From positions 1 through 33,003 of the forward strand of contig JAADIK010000065.1 in the NCBI GenBank assembly GCA_013151365.1: a DNA stretch of 33,003 nt. Direction: 5' to 3'. Source of the stretch: Deltaproteobacteria bacterium (GTDB taxonomy: Bacteria > Desulfobacterota > Desulfobulbia > Desulfobulbales > Desulfobulbaceae). Shown piece by piece: positions 6,894 through 17,937 of this stretch (positions within the stretch are counted from its first letter, which is position 1; every line of letters begins with the position of its first letter). The notes below the pieces were generated by a model. That model made no database searches and was not told the origin of the DNA. It saw only the letters and a list, made by a program, of their open reading frames with translations. The position numbers and the translations under genes were made by a program.

Positions 6894-9629
6894 ATGAATA
6901 CGTTAATCGGCAAACTTTGGCACCATCTGCCGGCAAAAGAAGTCGTCGAGCTCCTGGAAGGCGATGCGGCAAAAGGACTTGATCTGTTCCAGGTCAAGCA
7001 TCTCCAGGAGACTTTCGGCCCCAATACCATTACTGCCAAAAGGGGAAAAAGGCCCTGGCAACGTTTTCTGCTCCAGTTTCACCAGCCGCTTATATATATC
7101 CTGATCGCCGCGGGCATAATTACCGCCTTTCTTCATGAATGGGTGGACTCCGGAGTTATTTTCGGGGTGGTGATGGTCAACGCAATTATCGGTTATATCC
7201 AGGAAGCCAAGGCCGTCAACGCCCTGGCTTCCCTGGCCCGGACCATGACCAGCGAGGCCACGGTTCTGCGCCAGGGTGAAAAAAAACGTATCTCAGCGAC
7301 GGAACTGGTGCCGGGCGACATCGTGCTGCTGTCCAGCGGCGACAAGGTGCCGGCGGACATGCGGCTGCTGGCGGTCAGGAACCTGCGGGTCGATGAATCC
7401 GCCCTGACCGGCGAGTCCCTGCCGGTGGAGAAAAGAGAGGGCGATCTCGGTCGTGACACGCTGCTGGCGGACCGGCTGAATATGGTCTACGCGTCAACCC
7501 TGGTGACCTACGGCCAGGGGAAAGGTATTGTCACGGCAATCGGCAATCATACCGAGGTGGGCCGTATCTCGGAGATGATCGCTGCCGTCGATGAACTGGC
7601 GACGCCGCTTACCCGCAAGATTGCCCGCTTCAGTCACATTCTGCTTTACGCCATCCTGGCCATGGCCGCGTTGACCATTGTCATCGGAGTACTGAGAGGG
7701 CAACCCCTGTTCGACATGTTCCTGGCGGCGGTGGCCCTGGCCGTCGGGGCCATTCCGGAAGGTCTGCCCGCCGCCGTCACCATAACGCTCGCTATCGGGG
7801 TCTCACGGATGGCAAAACGGCGGGCCCTTATCCGTAAACTGCCGGCCGTGGAGACCCTGGGCTCGACCACGGTGATCTGTTCGGACAAGACCGGCACGCT
7901 TACGGAAAACCAGATGACGGTCCAGGAAATCATGGCGGGAGGAGTCGTGTACGAGGTGACCGGCGCCGGCTATGATCCGTCTGCCGGAAAAATTCTGCCG
8001 GCGGACGGCAGTCCTGACCCCGGCGCCTCGCCGGTCCTGGCCGAATGCCTCCGGGCCGGAGTTCTCTGTAATGACAGTATGTTGTCAAACAAAGACGGTG
8101 AATGGCAGGTGCAGGGCGATCCCACTGAAGGAGCGCTGCTGGTCGCCGCCATCAAGGGCGGGGGTAACCTCACCGCATATAAAAACCGTTTTCCCCGGCT
8201 CGATACCTTGCCCTTTGAGTCGGAATATCAGTACATGGCCACCCTGCATGCAGGTGAAGACGGCGCGGAACGGCTCGTTTATGTCAAGGGGTCGACAGAG
8301 GCCGTTCTGGCCCGCTGCGGCTCCCGGCTGGACACGGCCGGCGCCCTCTCCGGCCTGGATGCGGCGGAGATCCATCACCAGGTTGAACGTCTGGCCGGAA
8401 AAGGCCTCCGGGTGCTGGCGTTTGCCGGTAAGAAACTACCTGCTGCCGTTGATCGTCTTACCCATGATGATGTGCGGTCGGACCTGGTCTTTATCGGCTT
8501 CATGGCCATGATCGATCCGCCGCGGGACTCGGCGGTGCAGGCGGTACGGGTCTGCCGGGCGGCCGGCATCCAGGTCAAGATGATCACCGGAGATCACGCG
8601 GTCACCGCCGCCGCCATCGCCGACCAGATCGGCTTGCATGGAATGACTACGGAGAACGGCGGCAGACCGCGGGTCCTCACCGGCAGTGACCTTGTTGCTC
8701 TTGCGGACCGGGAATTGATCGAGCAGGTCGAAGAAACAACGGTGTTCGCCCGGGTGGCGCCGGACCAGAAACTGCGCCTGGTGGAGGCCCTGCAGTCCCG
8801 TGGTCACGTGGTGGCCATGACCGGCGACGGCGTCAATGACGCCCCGGCCCTGAAACAGGCGAACATCGGCGTGGCCATGGGGATAACCGGCACCGAGGTG
8901 GCCAAGGAGGCCGCCGACATGGTGCTTATCGACGACAATTTCAGCTCCATCGAGGCCGCGGTTGAAGAGGGCCGCGGCGTCTTCGACAACCTGACAAAGT
9001 TCATTGTCTGGACCCTGCCCACCAACCTGGGTGAGGGGCTGGTCATCATTGCCGCCATTTTATTCGGCGTGACCCTGCCCATTATGCCCCTGCAGATCCT
9101 CTGGATCAATATGACTACCGCCGGTTTCCTGGGCCTGATGCTGGCCTTTGAGCCCAAGGAGCCGGGGATCATGACCCGGGCGCCCCGGGACCCGCAGACC
9201 CCGATTCTCACGCGAACCCTCATCGACCGCATTCTGCTGGTGGGCGGCTTGCTGCTGATCGGGGCGTTCGCCCTTTTTCAGTGGGAGCTGGCAAAGGGGG
9301 CCGATCTCGCCGAGGCGCGCACCGTGGCGGTTAATGCCTTTGTGGTCATGGAACTGTTTTACCTGTTCAACTGCCGTTCCCTGACAAAATCGGTTTTCAA
9401 GCTGGGCTTTTTTTCAAATGCGTGGCTGTTCGGCGGGGTGGCGGTCATGCTGCTTATCCAGATCGTTTACACGTATCTGCCGGTGATGAACACCCTGTTT
9501 CAGAGTGCGCCCATCGACCTCGAGGCCTGGCTCCGGATCGCGGCCGCCGGTATCATCACCTTCGCGATTGTCGAGTTTGAAAAATGGCTGCGGCTGGCAG
9601 CCCTCCGGAGACGCGCGGCAGCAAGTTAG
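6894..9629 (+). CDS. P2-type cation-transporting ATPase (Ca2+-ATPase-like, CtpF/SERCA-related)
   Basis: This is a 911-residue inner-membrane ATP-driven cation pump. In order: the N-terminal cation ATPase domain ([15 protein letters not shown]), actuator motif TGES (172-175), the M4 motif PEGLP (288-292), the phosphorylation site [13 protein letters not shown] (Asp331) and the hinge [23 protein letters not shown]5 ([10 protein letters not shown]) and M6 ([22 protein letters not shown]) follow, with further helices to the C-terminus. PEGLP and the M5 Asn and Glu match SERCA calcium ligands, but the M6 aspartate of NLVTDG is alanine here, so the ion cannot be fixed from sequence; Ca2+, Na+ or Mn2+ are possible. 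The ATG at 6894 follows GGAG by seven bases and is preferred over an upstream in-frame ATG at 6837, which would put the terminator-like hairpin inside the gene. Confidence 0.92.
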   Translation: MNTLIGKLWHHLPAKEVVELLEGDAAKGLDLFQVKHLQETFGPNTITAKRGKRPWQRFLLQFHQPLIYILIAAGIITAFLHEWVDSGVIFGVVMVNAIIGYIQEAKAVNALASLARTMTSEATVLRQGEKKRISATELVPGDIVLLSSGDKVPADMRLLAVRNLRVDESALTGESLPVEKREGDLGRDTLLADRLNMVYASTLVTYGQGKGIVTAIGNHTEVGRISEMIAAVDELATPLTRKIARFSHILLYAILAMAALTIVIGVLRGQPLFDMFLAAVALAVGAIPEGLPAAVTITLAIGVSRMAKRRALIRKLPAVETLGSTTVICSDKTGTLTENQMTVQEIMAGGVVYEVTGAGYDPSAGKILPADGSPDPGASPVLAECLRAGVLCNDSMLSNKDGEWQVQGDPTEGALLVAAIKGGGNLTAYKNRFPRLDTLPFESEYQYMATLHAGEDGAERLVYVKGSTEAVLARCGSRLDTAGALSGLDAAEIHHQVERLAGKGLRVLAFAGKKLPAAVDRLTHDDVRSDLVFIGFMAMIDPPRDSAVQAVRVCRAAGIQVKMITGDHAVTAAAIADQIGLHGMTTENGGRPRVLTGSDLVALADRELIEQVEETTVFARVAPDQKLRLVEALQSRGHVVAMTGDGVNDAPALKQANIGVAMGITGTEVAKEAADMVLIDDNFSSIEAAVEEGRGVFDNLTKFIVWTLPTNLGEGLVIIAAILFGVTLPIMPLQILWINMTTAGFLGLMLAFEPKEPGIMTRAPRDPQTPILTRTLIDRILLVGGLLLIGAFALFQWELAKGADLAEARTVAVNAFVVMELFYLFNCRSLTKSVFKLGFFSNAWLFGGVAVMLLIQIVYTYLPVMNTLFQSAPIDLEAWLRIAAAGIITFAIVEFEKWLRLAALRRRAAAS

Positions 9630-9654
9630 TACCCGTCCCGAAACGGTCCTGAAT

Positions 9655-9737
9655 GCAATTCCTTGATATCACACCAGGATAATCGATATCGTTGCCGCCT
9701 TGCACCTGCACCGTTCTCGCATGCGCACGGATTCGGG
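9655..9737. repeat. Dispersed palindrome-cored repeat, copy 3
   Basis: It runs from GCAATTCCTTGATATCACACC through GTTGCCGCCTTGCA to a core CACCGTTCTCGCATGCGCACGGATTC. It matches copy 1 over about 83 bp with scattered substitutions. The inner palindrome is changed (CGCATGCG in place of CGAACG-type bases) and remains self-complementary as CGCATGCG. It lies 25 bp after the ATPase stop, between that gene and ilvC. Confidence 0.8.
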
Positions 9738-9760
9738 TAATTGTGCTATTTTGGTTGAAT

Positions 9761-9789
9761 TTGTGCGGATGATTTTGTAGTTATATAAA
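9761..9789 (+). promoter_or_regulatory. Candidate sigma70-type promoter for ilvC
   Basis: TTGTGC (9761-9766) and TATAAA (9784-9789) are separated by 17 bases in an AT-rich stretch just after repeat copy 3, about 60 bp upstream of ilvC. The -35 box is imperfect. No riboswitch, T-box or leader peptide is evident between it and the gene. Confidence 0.4.
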
Positions 9790-9807
9790 CTTACCTTTTT
9801 TTTATGA

Positions 9808-11325
<1,518 letters not shown>

Positions 11326-11364
11326 AACCTTGCCTGCAACCGGATACCCCGGCGCCTGTTGACC

Positions 11365-13263
11365 ATGAAGCCCGATTTTATCGAATATCTCAAGGACCAC
11401 GTGGTGCTGGGAGACGGGGCGCTTGGTTCCTATCTCTATGAGAAGGGGATCGAACGCGGCCGCAACCTTGACCTGCTGAACCTGCAGGCGGCCGATTTTG
11501 TTTTCAGCGCTCACGAGGAATACATCCGGGCCGGCAGTCAGCTCATCGAGACCAATACCTTCGGGGCCAACCATTTCCGTCTGCGGGAAGTCGGCGCCCA
11601 GCACCGGGTGGGCGAGATTAACCGGGCCGGGGCCGAGATCGCAGTCAAGGCCGCGGGCCACCAGGTCTATGTGGCTGGCTCTGTCGGGCCGACGGGTCTG
11701 ACCTTTCCGCTTGATGAAGACGAGGTCCGGGAAGAGGATATCCGGCAGGCCTTTAACGAGCAGATAGCAGCTCTTGTCGAGGGCGGGGTGGATCTCATCA
11801 TGCTCGAGACCTTTCCCTGCCTTGACGAGATCCTGCCGGCCATCAAAGCGGCCCGCGCGGTGGCGCCGCAGCTGCCGCTGGTGGCGCAGATGGTGTTTCC
11901 GGCCCGGGGCATGACCGTCCGCGGTGAAGACGCCCTGACCTGCGGCCGGGCCATGGCGGCGGCCGGGGCGGATGTTGTCGGCACCAACTGCGGCCGCGGT
12001 ATCGATGCCATGGCCACGGCGGTCCGGCGTCTGGCGCCCCTGGCCAAGGAGGGGGTCATCCTTTCCGCCTTCCCCAATGCCGGTATGCCGGAGATGGTGG
12101 GACACCGGATGATCTACCCGGCGCAGCCGGCCTACATGGCCATGCGGGCCGGCGAGATGGTCCGCTACGGCGTGCATCTCCTGGGCGGTTGCTGCGGCAC
12201 CGGTCCCGACCACATCCAGGAGTTTCGCTCGACCCTGAAAATCAGGCCGGTGCGGATTCCGGGCGGCCGTCTCGTCGTTGCCCCGGACAAGACCCCGGAA
12301 ACGGCGGTGGCCATACGGACGGGAGGGTTCCTGGCCGGTCTTCCGGCAAATCGTCTGCCGATCATTGTCGAACTCGACCCGCCGACCCATCTTGATGTGG
12401 CGCCGGTGCTGGCCGGAGCCCGGGCCTTGACCGAGGCGGGAGTCGATGCCATTTCGCTGGGCGATAATCCGCTGGCCACCCTGCGGGTGGGGAACCTGGG
12501 GGTGGCCTCGCTGATGCGCAAAGAGACCGGCGTCCAGACGATTATTCACCAGAGCGGCCGGGACCTGAACGCCCTGGCCCTGCAGGCACGCATGATGGAG
12601 GCGCATCTGCTCGGCATCGAGGCGGTGCTCGCGGTCAGCGGCGATTCCGCCAGCGCCACGGATCAGCCGGAAGTAAGCGGCGTGTTTGATCTCCGTTCCT
12701 ACGGTCTCCTGCGCATGCTGCGGCAGCTTAACGGCGGCCTGAATATGGCCGGCCGGTCCATCAAGCACAAGACCAATTTTTCGGTCGGCGCGGCCTTCAG
12801 CTTCCGGCCGGATAATCCGAAGCTGCAGATCAGCCGCCTGGAGAAAAAATTCGAACTCGGGGCCCGTTTTGCCATGACCCAGCCGCTTTTTTCCCGGGAG
12901 TCGGTTGAACGGATGATGGAGGAGACCGGTCATCTCGATATGTTGATCTTCCCCGGTATTTTTCCGGTCATCTCGGCCCGGAATGCCGAGTTTCTGCACA
13001 ACGAGGTGCCGGGAATGTCGGTTCCCGAAAAATTTCGCCGGCAACTGGCCTCGTACCCGGAGGTGGCTGATCAACGCAAGGCCGCCCTTGATTATACCCG
13101 GCAGCTGGTGGAAGATATTGCCCCGACTGTCGACGGTTTTTATTTCGTCAGCCCGCTCAACAAGTGGGACATCGCCCTTGAATTCGTCCGCCAGGTCCGT
13201 CAGGCCGGCTGGCAGGGCAGCGGCCGGGCAAACCGTTTTTGTGAATTGCAGATTTCTGTCTGA
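11365..13263 (+). CDS. Bifunctional homocysteine S-methyltransferase / methylenetetrahydrofolate reductase
   Basis: This is a two-domain fusion of YitJ type (about 632 residues). The N-terminal half (about 1-295) is a homocysteine methyltransferase with GDGALGSYLYEKG, ETNTFGANHFRL and the zinc cysteines in GTNCGRG and GGCCGTGPDHI. The C-terminal half (about 320-632) is an FAD-dependent MTHFR: IIVELDPPTHLD, GVDAISLGDNPLATLRV, VLAVSGDSAS, MTQPLF, FPGIFPVISARNAEFL and NKWDIALEFV. It would make methyl-THF from methylene-THF and methylate homocysteine to methionine; no cobalamin-binding domain is present, so the methyl donor used by the first half is uncertain. I use ATG 11365; TTG 11359 is an in-frame alternative and neither has a clear ribosome-binding site. 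metK starts about 30 bp downstream. Confidence 0.93.
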   Translation: MKPDFIEYLKDHVVLGDGALGSYLYEKGIERGRNLDLLNLQAADFVFSAHEEYIRAGSQLIETNTFGANHFRLREVGAQHRVGEINRAGAEIAVKAAGHQVYVAGSVGPTGLTFPLDEDEVREEDIRQAFNEQIAALVEGGVDLIMLETFPCLDEILPAIKAARAVAPQLPLVAQMVFPARGMTVRGEDALTCGRAMAAAGADVVGTNCGRGIDAMATAVRRLAPLAKEGVILSAFPNAGMPEMVGHRMIYPAQPAYMAMRAGEMVRYGVHLLGGCCGTGPDHIQEFRSTLKIRPVRIPGGRLVVAPDKTPETAVAIRTGGFLAGLPANRLPIIVELDPPTHLDVAPVLAGARALTEAGVDAISLGDNPLATLRVGNLGVASLMRKETGVQTIIHQSGRDLNALALQARMMEAHLLGIEAVLAVSGDSASATDQPEVSGVFDLRSYGLLRMLRQLNGGLNMAGRSIKHKTNFSVGAAFSFRPDNPKLQISRLEKKFELGARFAMTQPLFSRESVERMMEETGHLDMLIFPGIFPVISARNAEFLHNEVPGMSVPEKFRRQLASYPEVADQRKAALDYTRQLVEDIAPTVDGFYFVSPLNKWDIALEFVRQVRQAGWQGSGRANRFCELQISV

Positions 13264-13295
13264 AAATATAAAGATATTCTTCCAGGGAGATGAAT

Positions 13296-14459
13296 ATGCC
13301 CAATTACCTCTTTACCTCTGAATCCGTTTCCGAGGGCCATCCGGACAAGGTGGCCGACCAGATTTCCGATGCCATTCTTGACGCGATCCTGGCACAGGAC
13401 ATCCATGCCCGGGTCGCCTGCGAAAGCCTGGTGACCACCGGCCTGGCCATGATTGCCGGCGAGATCACCACCACCGCCTGGGTCGACATGCCTGAAATCG
13501 TCCGGCAGACGATCAGGGGAATCGGCTACAATTCCTCGGACATGGGTTTTGACTGGCGCTCCTGCGCGGTCATGACCACCATTGACAAGCAGTCACCGGA
13601 TATTGCCCAGGGGGTGAACGTGGGAACGGGCATCGACCTGGATCAGGGCGCCGGAGACCAGGGGCTCATGTTCGGCTATGCCTGTGACGAGACCAGTGTT
13701 TTGATGCCCATGCCCATTGCCTACGCGCATCGGCTGGTCAAGCGGCAGTCCGAGGTGCGCAAGGCCGGCCGGCTGCCCTGGCTGCGTCCTGATGCCAAGA
13801 GCCAGGTGACCATCGAGTACGACGGCCGGCAGCCCAAGCGGATCGAGGCCGTGGTTCTTTCCACCCAGCATAGCCCGGATGTGGATTATGAAGACCTCAA
13901 GGAAGGGGTGATGGAAGAGATCATTAAACCGATTCTGCCGGAGAATATGCTGGACCGGAATACCAAGTATTTCATCAATCCCACCGGTCGTTTTGTCATC
14001 GGCGGGCCGGTCGGCGATTGCGGAGTGACCGGCCGCAAGATTATCGTTGACAGTTACGGCGGCCGGAGTGCGCATGGCGGCGGCGCTTTTTCCGGCAAGG
14101 ACCCGTCCAAGGTGGACCGGTCTTCGTCCTACATGGGTCGCTATGTTGCCAAGAATCTCGTGGCCGCCGGCATTGCCGACGAGGTCGAGGTGCAGGTCGC
14201 CTATGCCATCGGTATTTCCAAGCCGGTGTCGGTCAATGTCAAGACCTTCGGCACCGGCAAGATCGATGATCAACGCATTACCCGGCTGATTAACGAGTTT
14301 TTCGACCTGCGGCCCAAGGCCATTATTCAACAGCTTGATCTTCTGCGGCCCATTTACCTGAAAACGGCCGCCTACGGCCATTTCGGCCGGGAACGTTCCG
14401 AGTTCACCTGGGAACGGACGGACAAGGCCGATGAGTTGCGGGAGGCCGCCGGCCTGTAG
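13296..14459 (+). CDS. metK: S-adenosylmethionine synthetase
   Basis: MetK makes SAM from methionine and ATP in the cytoplasm, usually as a tetramer. The 387-residue product shows all family hallmarks: [25 protein letters not shown] at the N-terminus, [16 protein letters not shown], the glycine-rich loop [27 protein letters not shown], and the C-terminal [25 protein letters not shown] directly abuts an in-frame ATG at 13290 but is six bases from the ATG at 13296, so I prefer the latter (product beginning MPNYLFTSE). It sits between the methionine-forming fusion enzyme and ahcY in a methyl-cycle operon. Confidence 0.97.
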   Translation: MPNYLFTSESVSEGHPDKVADQISDAILDAILAQDIHARVACESLVTTGLAMIAGEITTTAWVDMPEIVRQTIRGIGYNSSDMGFDWRSCAVMTTIDKQSPDIAQGVNVGTGIDLDQGAGDQGLMFGYACDETSVLMPMPIAYAHRLVKRQSEVRKAGRLPWLRPDAKSQVTIEYDGRQPKRIEAVVLSTQHSPDVDYEDLKEGVMEEIIKPILPENMLDRNTKYFINPTGRFVIGGPVGDCGVTGRKIIVDSYGGRSAHGGGAFSGKDPSKVDRSSSYMGRYVAKNLVAAGIADEVEVQVAYAIGISKPVSVNVKTFGTGKIDDQRITRLINEFFDLRPKAIIQQLDLLRPIYLKTAAYGHFGRERSEFTWERTDKADELREAAGL

Positions 14460-14527
14460 GGTTTCGGAATCTAATAATATTGGGTATTATAAAATAAACC
14501 GCCAGCGGCGGATGATGGAGCACGAAA

Positions 14528-15814
14528 ATGAGCGATTATAAAGTAGCGGATATCAGTCTGGCCGAGTGGGGCCGTAAAGAGGTGGCCATTGCCGAGACCG
14601 AAATGCCGGGGCTTATGGCCTTGCGCACCGAGTTTGCCGGGCAGAAGCCCCTGGCCGGCGCCCGGATCGCCGGCTGTCTGCACATGACCATCCAGACGGC
14701 GGTCCTGATGGAAACCCTGGTGGAGCTCGGGGCCGAGCTGCGCTGGTCGTCCTGTAACATTTTTTCCACCCAGGACCATGCCGCCGCCGCCATGGCCGCG
14801 GCCGGTATCCCGACCTTTGCCTGGAAGGGCGAGTCCGAGGAGGAATTCTGGTGGTGCATTGATCAGACCATCTTCGGGCCTGGTGACTGGCGGCCGAACA
14901 TGCTCCTTGACGACGGCGGCGACCTGACCCAGGTCATGCACCAGAAGTATCCCGAACTGATGCGGGACGTGCGCGGCCTCTCCGAGGAGACCACGACCGG
15001 CGTCCACCGGCTGAACGAGATGGCCAAGGAGGGCAAACTGCTGACCCCGGCTTTCAATGTCAACGATTCGGTGACCAAATCCAAGTTTGACAATCTGTAC
15101 GGCTGCCGGGAGTCACTCATCGACGGCATCAAGCGGGCCACCGATGTCATGATTGCCGGCAAAACCGCCGTGGTTGTCGGTTACGGCGATGTGGGCAAGG
15201 GCTGCGCTCAGGCGTTGCGCGGCATGGGCGCCACGGTGCTGATCATCGAGGTCGATCCGATCTGCGCCCTGCAGGCGGCCATGGAGGGCTACCGGGTCGT
15301 AACCATGGAAGAGGCGGCCCCGGTCGGCGAGATTTTCGTGACCTGCACCGGTAACCTGCGGGTCATAACCCGTGCCCACATGGACGTGATGAAGGATCAG
15401 GCCATTGTCTGCAATATCGGCCACTTTGACGCGGAAATCGATATTGCCGGCCTGCGCGACCTGGAGTGGGAAAACATCAAGCCCCAGGTTGATCATGTGA
15501 TCTTTCCGGACGGCAAGCGTATCATTATCCTGGCCGAGGGCCGCCTGGTGAACCTGGGTTGCGCCACCGGTCACTCGAGCTTTGTCATGTCAAACTCCTT
15601 CACCAACCAGGTGCTGGCCCAGATTGAGTTGTGGCAGAATTCCGAGCGCTATGAGAAGAAGGTCTATTTTCTGCCCAAGAAACTGGACGAGAAAGTGGCC
15701 CTGCTCCACCTGCACAAGATCGGCGTCCACCTGACCCGTCTGACGCCGGAGCAGGCCGAATATATCGGCGTCGAGGTGGACGGGCCGTTTAAGCCGGATT
15801 ATTATCGCTATTAA
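14528..15814 (+). CDS. ahcY: S-adenosylhomocysteine hydrolase
   Basis: AhcY splits SAH into adenosine and homocysteine, relieving product inhibition of methyltransferases and closing the methyl cycle. The 428-residue sequence contains the substrate-domain motifs [14 protein letters not shown] and [16 protein letters not shown], the catalytic segment [13 protein letters not shown] and the NAD-binding motif [47 protein letters not shown] follows, and the C-terminus is the family's [12 protein letters not shown] precedes ATG 14528. The 68-bp gap after metK is too short for a complete SAH riboswitch, and I see no trace of one. Confidence 0.97.
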   Translation: MSDYKVADISLAEWGRKEVAIAETEMPGLMALRTEFAGQKPLAGARIAGCLHMTIQTAVLMETLVELGAELRWSSCNIFSTQDHAAAAMAAAGIPTFAWKGESEEEFWWCIDQTIFGPGDWRPNMLLDDGGDLTQVMHQKYPELMRDVRGLSEETTTGVHRLNEMAKEGKLLTPAFNVNDSVTKSKFDNLYGCRESLIDGIKRATDVMIAGKTAVVVGYGDVGKGCAQALRGMGATVLIIEVDPICALQAAMEGYRVVTMEEAAPVGEIFVTCTGNLRVITRAHMDVMKDQAIVCNIGHFDAEIDIAGLRDLEWENIKPQVDHVIFPDGKRIIILAEGRLVNLGCATGHSSFVMSNSFTNQVLAQIELWQNSERYEKKVYFLPKKLDEKVALLHLHKIGVHLTRLTPEQAEYIGVEVDGPFKPDYYRY

Positions 15815-15821
15815 TTAACCC

Positions 15822-16037
15822 ATGAAAATTTTGCGGACAACATCGGCCGGGCTCCTGTTTCAGGCGGTCTTTTTTGGCCTGGCCGCCGTCCTGCTCAGCG
15901 GCTGTCTGCTGACCAAGGTCGTAACGGTACCCATGCGTCTGGGCGGGGCGGTTGTTTCAATCATCCCGGTTGCCGGCAACCCGGCCCATGACGCCATCGA
16001 CGAAGCGGCCGCTACCGTGGATAAGATTCCCCTGTAA
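15822..16037 (+). CDS. Small predicted lipoprotein
   Basis: This is a 71-residue product with a clear lipoprotein signal (FFGLAAVLLSGC, lipidated cysteine at residue 28). The mature part is only about 44 residues (LLTKVVTVPMRLGGAVVSIIPVAGNPAHDAIDEAAATVDKIPL), hydrophobic then acidic. I recall similar small lipoproteins in other Proteobacteria, described only as a domain of unknown function; no role can be assigned. It starts seven bases after the ahcY stop without a Shine-Dalgarno sequence and ends five bases before the next gene, so translation is probably coupled. Its pairing with the following 3D-domain lipoprotein suggests an envelope function. Confidence 0.75.
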   Translation: MKILRTTSAGLLFQAVFFGLAAVLLSGCLLTKVVTVPMRLGGAVVSIIPVAGNPAHDAIDEAAATVDKIPL

Positions 16038-16042
16038 GCGCT

Positions 16043-16570
16043 ATGGGTCGATTTTCGTTTTTTCCCCTTTTGGTCGGTCTGCTTTTGCTCCTTGGCGGTT
16101 GCGCCAGCCATACCTACAGGATCATGGAAACAACCGCCTACTGCGGTTGTAGCAAATGCTGTTCCTGGGAACGGGGCAGCTGGACCTATCTCAAGCTTGA
16201 TTTCTGGAACCGCTATGTGAGTGCCGGGCCGGATGCCGGCCGGCCCTATTCCGGCCTGACCGCGGCGGGCACCGAAGCCGTCGAACCGGTGCCCGGCCTT
16301 TTTTCCTTCAACAGCCTGGTCAACCCCTGGATGATTCCGGTCCGCCTCGTTTTTCCCTGGCTCTGGCTGCATCGGGACGGGACCATTGCCGCCGACACCA
16401 AATTTTATCCCTTCGGCACCCGGATGTATGTTCCGGATTACGGCTGGGGCGTGGTCGAGGACCGTGGTTCGGCCATCAAGGGGCCGAACCGGATCGACCT
16501 CTATTTCGAGTCGCATCAGGATGCCCTCAACTGGGGGCGGCGGCGGGTAGAGGTACAAATCGAGCGATGA
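16043..16570 (+). CDS. 3D (Asp-Asp-Asp) domain lipoprotein
   Basis: This 175-residue lipoprotein has signal [13 protein letters not shown] (lipidated Cys20). The 3D domain, related to the catalytic core of MltA-type lytic transglycosylases and resuscitation factors, carries three aspartates in [17 protein letters not shown] (Asp118), [12 protein letters not shown] (Asp140) and [17 protein letters not shown] (Asp152). Upstream of it is a cysteine cluster [10 protein letters not shown] (Cys34, 36, 39, 40), common in this family. A peptidoglycan-cleaving or carbohydrate-binding role is inferred from the family. Its last four bases overlap the trmFO start (ATGA). Confidence 0.85.
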   Translation: MGRFSFFPLLVGLLLLLGGCASHTYRIMETTAYCGCSKCCSWERGSWTYLKLDFWNRYVSAGPDAGRPYSGLTAAGTEAVEPVPGLFSFNSLVNPWMIPVRLVFPWLWLHRDGTIAADTKFYPFGTRMYVPDYGWGVVEDRGSAIKGPNRIDLYFESHQDALNWGRRRVEVQIER

Positions 16571-17895
16571 AAGAGGCGCGGGTTATCGTTGTCGGCGGCG
16601 GTCTCGCTGGTTGTGAGGCCGCCTGGCAGGCGGCGAGACTGGGGGTGGCCGTCGAGCTGTACGAGATGCGGCCGCAGCGGTTCAGTCCGGCCCATCAATC
16701 AGAGTCCCTGGGCGAACTGGTCTGTTCCAACTCGTTGCGCTCCAACATGGTCGATTCCGGCGTGGGCCTGCTCAAGGAAGAGATGCGCCGGCTCGATTCC
16801 CTGATCATCCGGGCCGCGGAGGCGACAGCCGTGCCCGCCGGCAAGGCCCTGGCCGTTGACCGGCAACAATTCGCCGACTATATCACCCGGGTCATGGAAG
16901 AGAACGAGTTGATCACGATTTTCCGGCAAGAGGTCGAGGAGATTCCGAAACCGGCCGGTTCCCCGGTTATCCTCGCCACCGGGCCGCTGACCTCGGAAAA
17001 ACTGAGCGCCAGCCTGCTGCGGCTGACCGGCGCGAAAAATCTCGCCTTCTATGACGCCATTGCCCCCATTGTCGCCGCCGAATCCCTGGACCTGGATGTG
17101 ATCTACCGCAAGTCGCGCTGGGATGACGGACCGGGCGATTATCTCAACTGTCCCATGAATGAAGAGCAGTATAACCGGTTTGTCGAGCTCCTGGCCGCGG
17201 CTGAAACCGTGCCGCTCAAGAGTTTTGAAACGCCGAAATATTTTGAAGGCTGCCTGCCCATTGAGGTGATGCTGGAGCGCGGGGAACAGACGCTGCGTTT
17301 CGGCCCCATGAAGCCGGTGGGCCTGCCGGACCCCCGGACCGGGCAGACACCCCATGCGGTGGTGCAGTTGCGGGCCGAAAACCGGGAAAAAAGCATGTAT
17401 AACCTGGTCGGCTTTCAGACCAAACTCACCTATGCCGGGCAAAAAAAGGTATTTCGGACGATTCCCGGCCTGGAGCGGGCCGAGTTTGTCCGGCTTGGTT
17501 CCATTCACCGCAACACCTTTGTCTGCGCCCCGGAATTGCTTGAGCCGACCCTGCAGATGAAGAAGAGGAAAAACCTGTTCCTGGCCGGGCAGCTTTCAGG
17601 GGTGGAAGGGTACGTGGAGTCGGCGGCCATGGGGCTTCTGGCTGGCATGAATGCCGCTCGCCTGGTCCGGGGCCAGGCCCCGGTTGTGCCGCCGCCCGAG
17701 ACGGCCCATGGCGCCCTGATTCATCACTTGACCGCCACGGCGCCTGAACATTTTCAGCCCTCCAATATCAATTTCGGCCTCTTTCCGCCCCTGAAAACAA
17801 AAATGAGAAAGCGGGACCGCGGCCGGTTCCGCGCCGACCAGGCCCTGGCGGCCCTCGAGTCCTGGCGCCGGCAATCGGACCCGTCTGGTGAATAG
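16567..17895 (+). CDS. trmFO: Folate/FAD-dependent tRNA (uracil-54-C5)-methyltransferase TrmFO
   Basis: TrmFO makes ribothymidine 54 in the T-arm of tRNA using methylene-THF as carbon source and FAD as cofactor, in place of SAM-dependent TrmA. The 442 residues show the GidA-like FAD motif [21 protein letters not shown] and the TrmFO hallmark [42 protein letters not shown], with the conserved functional cysteine, follows, then ATPHAVVQL-like [21 protein letters not shown] and [30 protein letters not shown]. It overlaps the 3D-lipoprotein gene by four bases. It converges on a minus-strand kinase gene with only 42 bp between, where I see no convincing terminator. Confidence 0.96.
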   Translation: MKEARVIVVGGGLAGCEAAWQAARLGVAVELYEMRPQRFSPAHQSESLGELVCSNSLRSNMVDSGVGLLKEEMRRLDSLIIRAAEATAVPAGKALAVDRQQFADYITRVMEENELITIFRQEVEEIPKPAGSPVILATGPLTSEKLSASLLRLTGAKNLAFYDAIAPIVAAESLDLDVIYRKSRWDDGPGDYLNCPMNEEQYNRFVELLAAAETVPLKSFETPKYFEGCLPIEVMLERGEQTLRFGPMKPVGLPDPRTGQTPHAVVQLRAENREKSMYNLVGFQTKLTYAGQKKVFRTIPGLERAEFVRLGSIHRNTFVCAPELLEPTLQMKKRKNLFLAGQLSGVEGYVESAAMGLLAGMNAARLVRGQAPVVPPPETAHGALIHHLTATAPEHFQPSNINFGLFPPLKTKMRKRDRGRFRADQALAALESWRRQSDPSGE

Positions 17896-17937
17896 CGGCA
17901 GCCAGGTTTTCACCTCAAGCCGTTACTGATTAAGGTT

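Noticed and set aside
14460-14527. SAH riboswitch upstream of ahcY
   Set aside because: The gap is only 68 bp and does not show the conserved core of that riboswitch.
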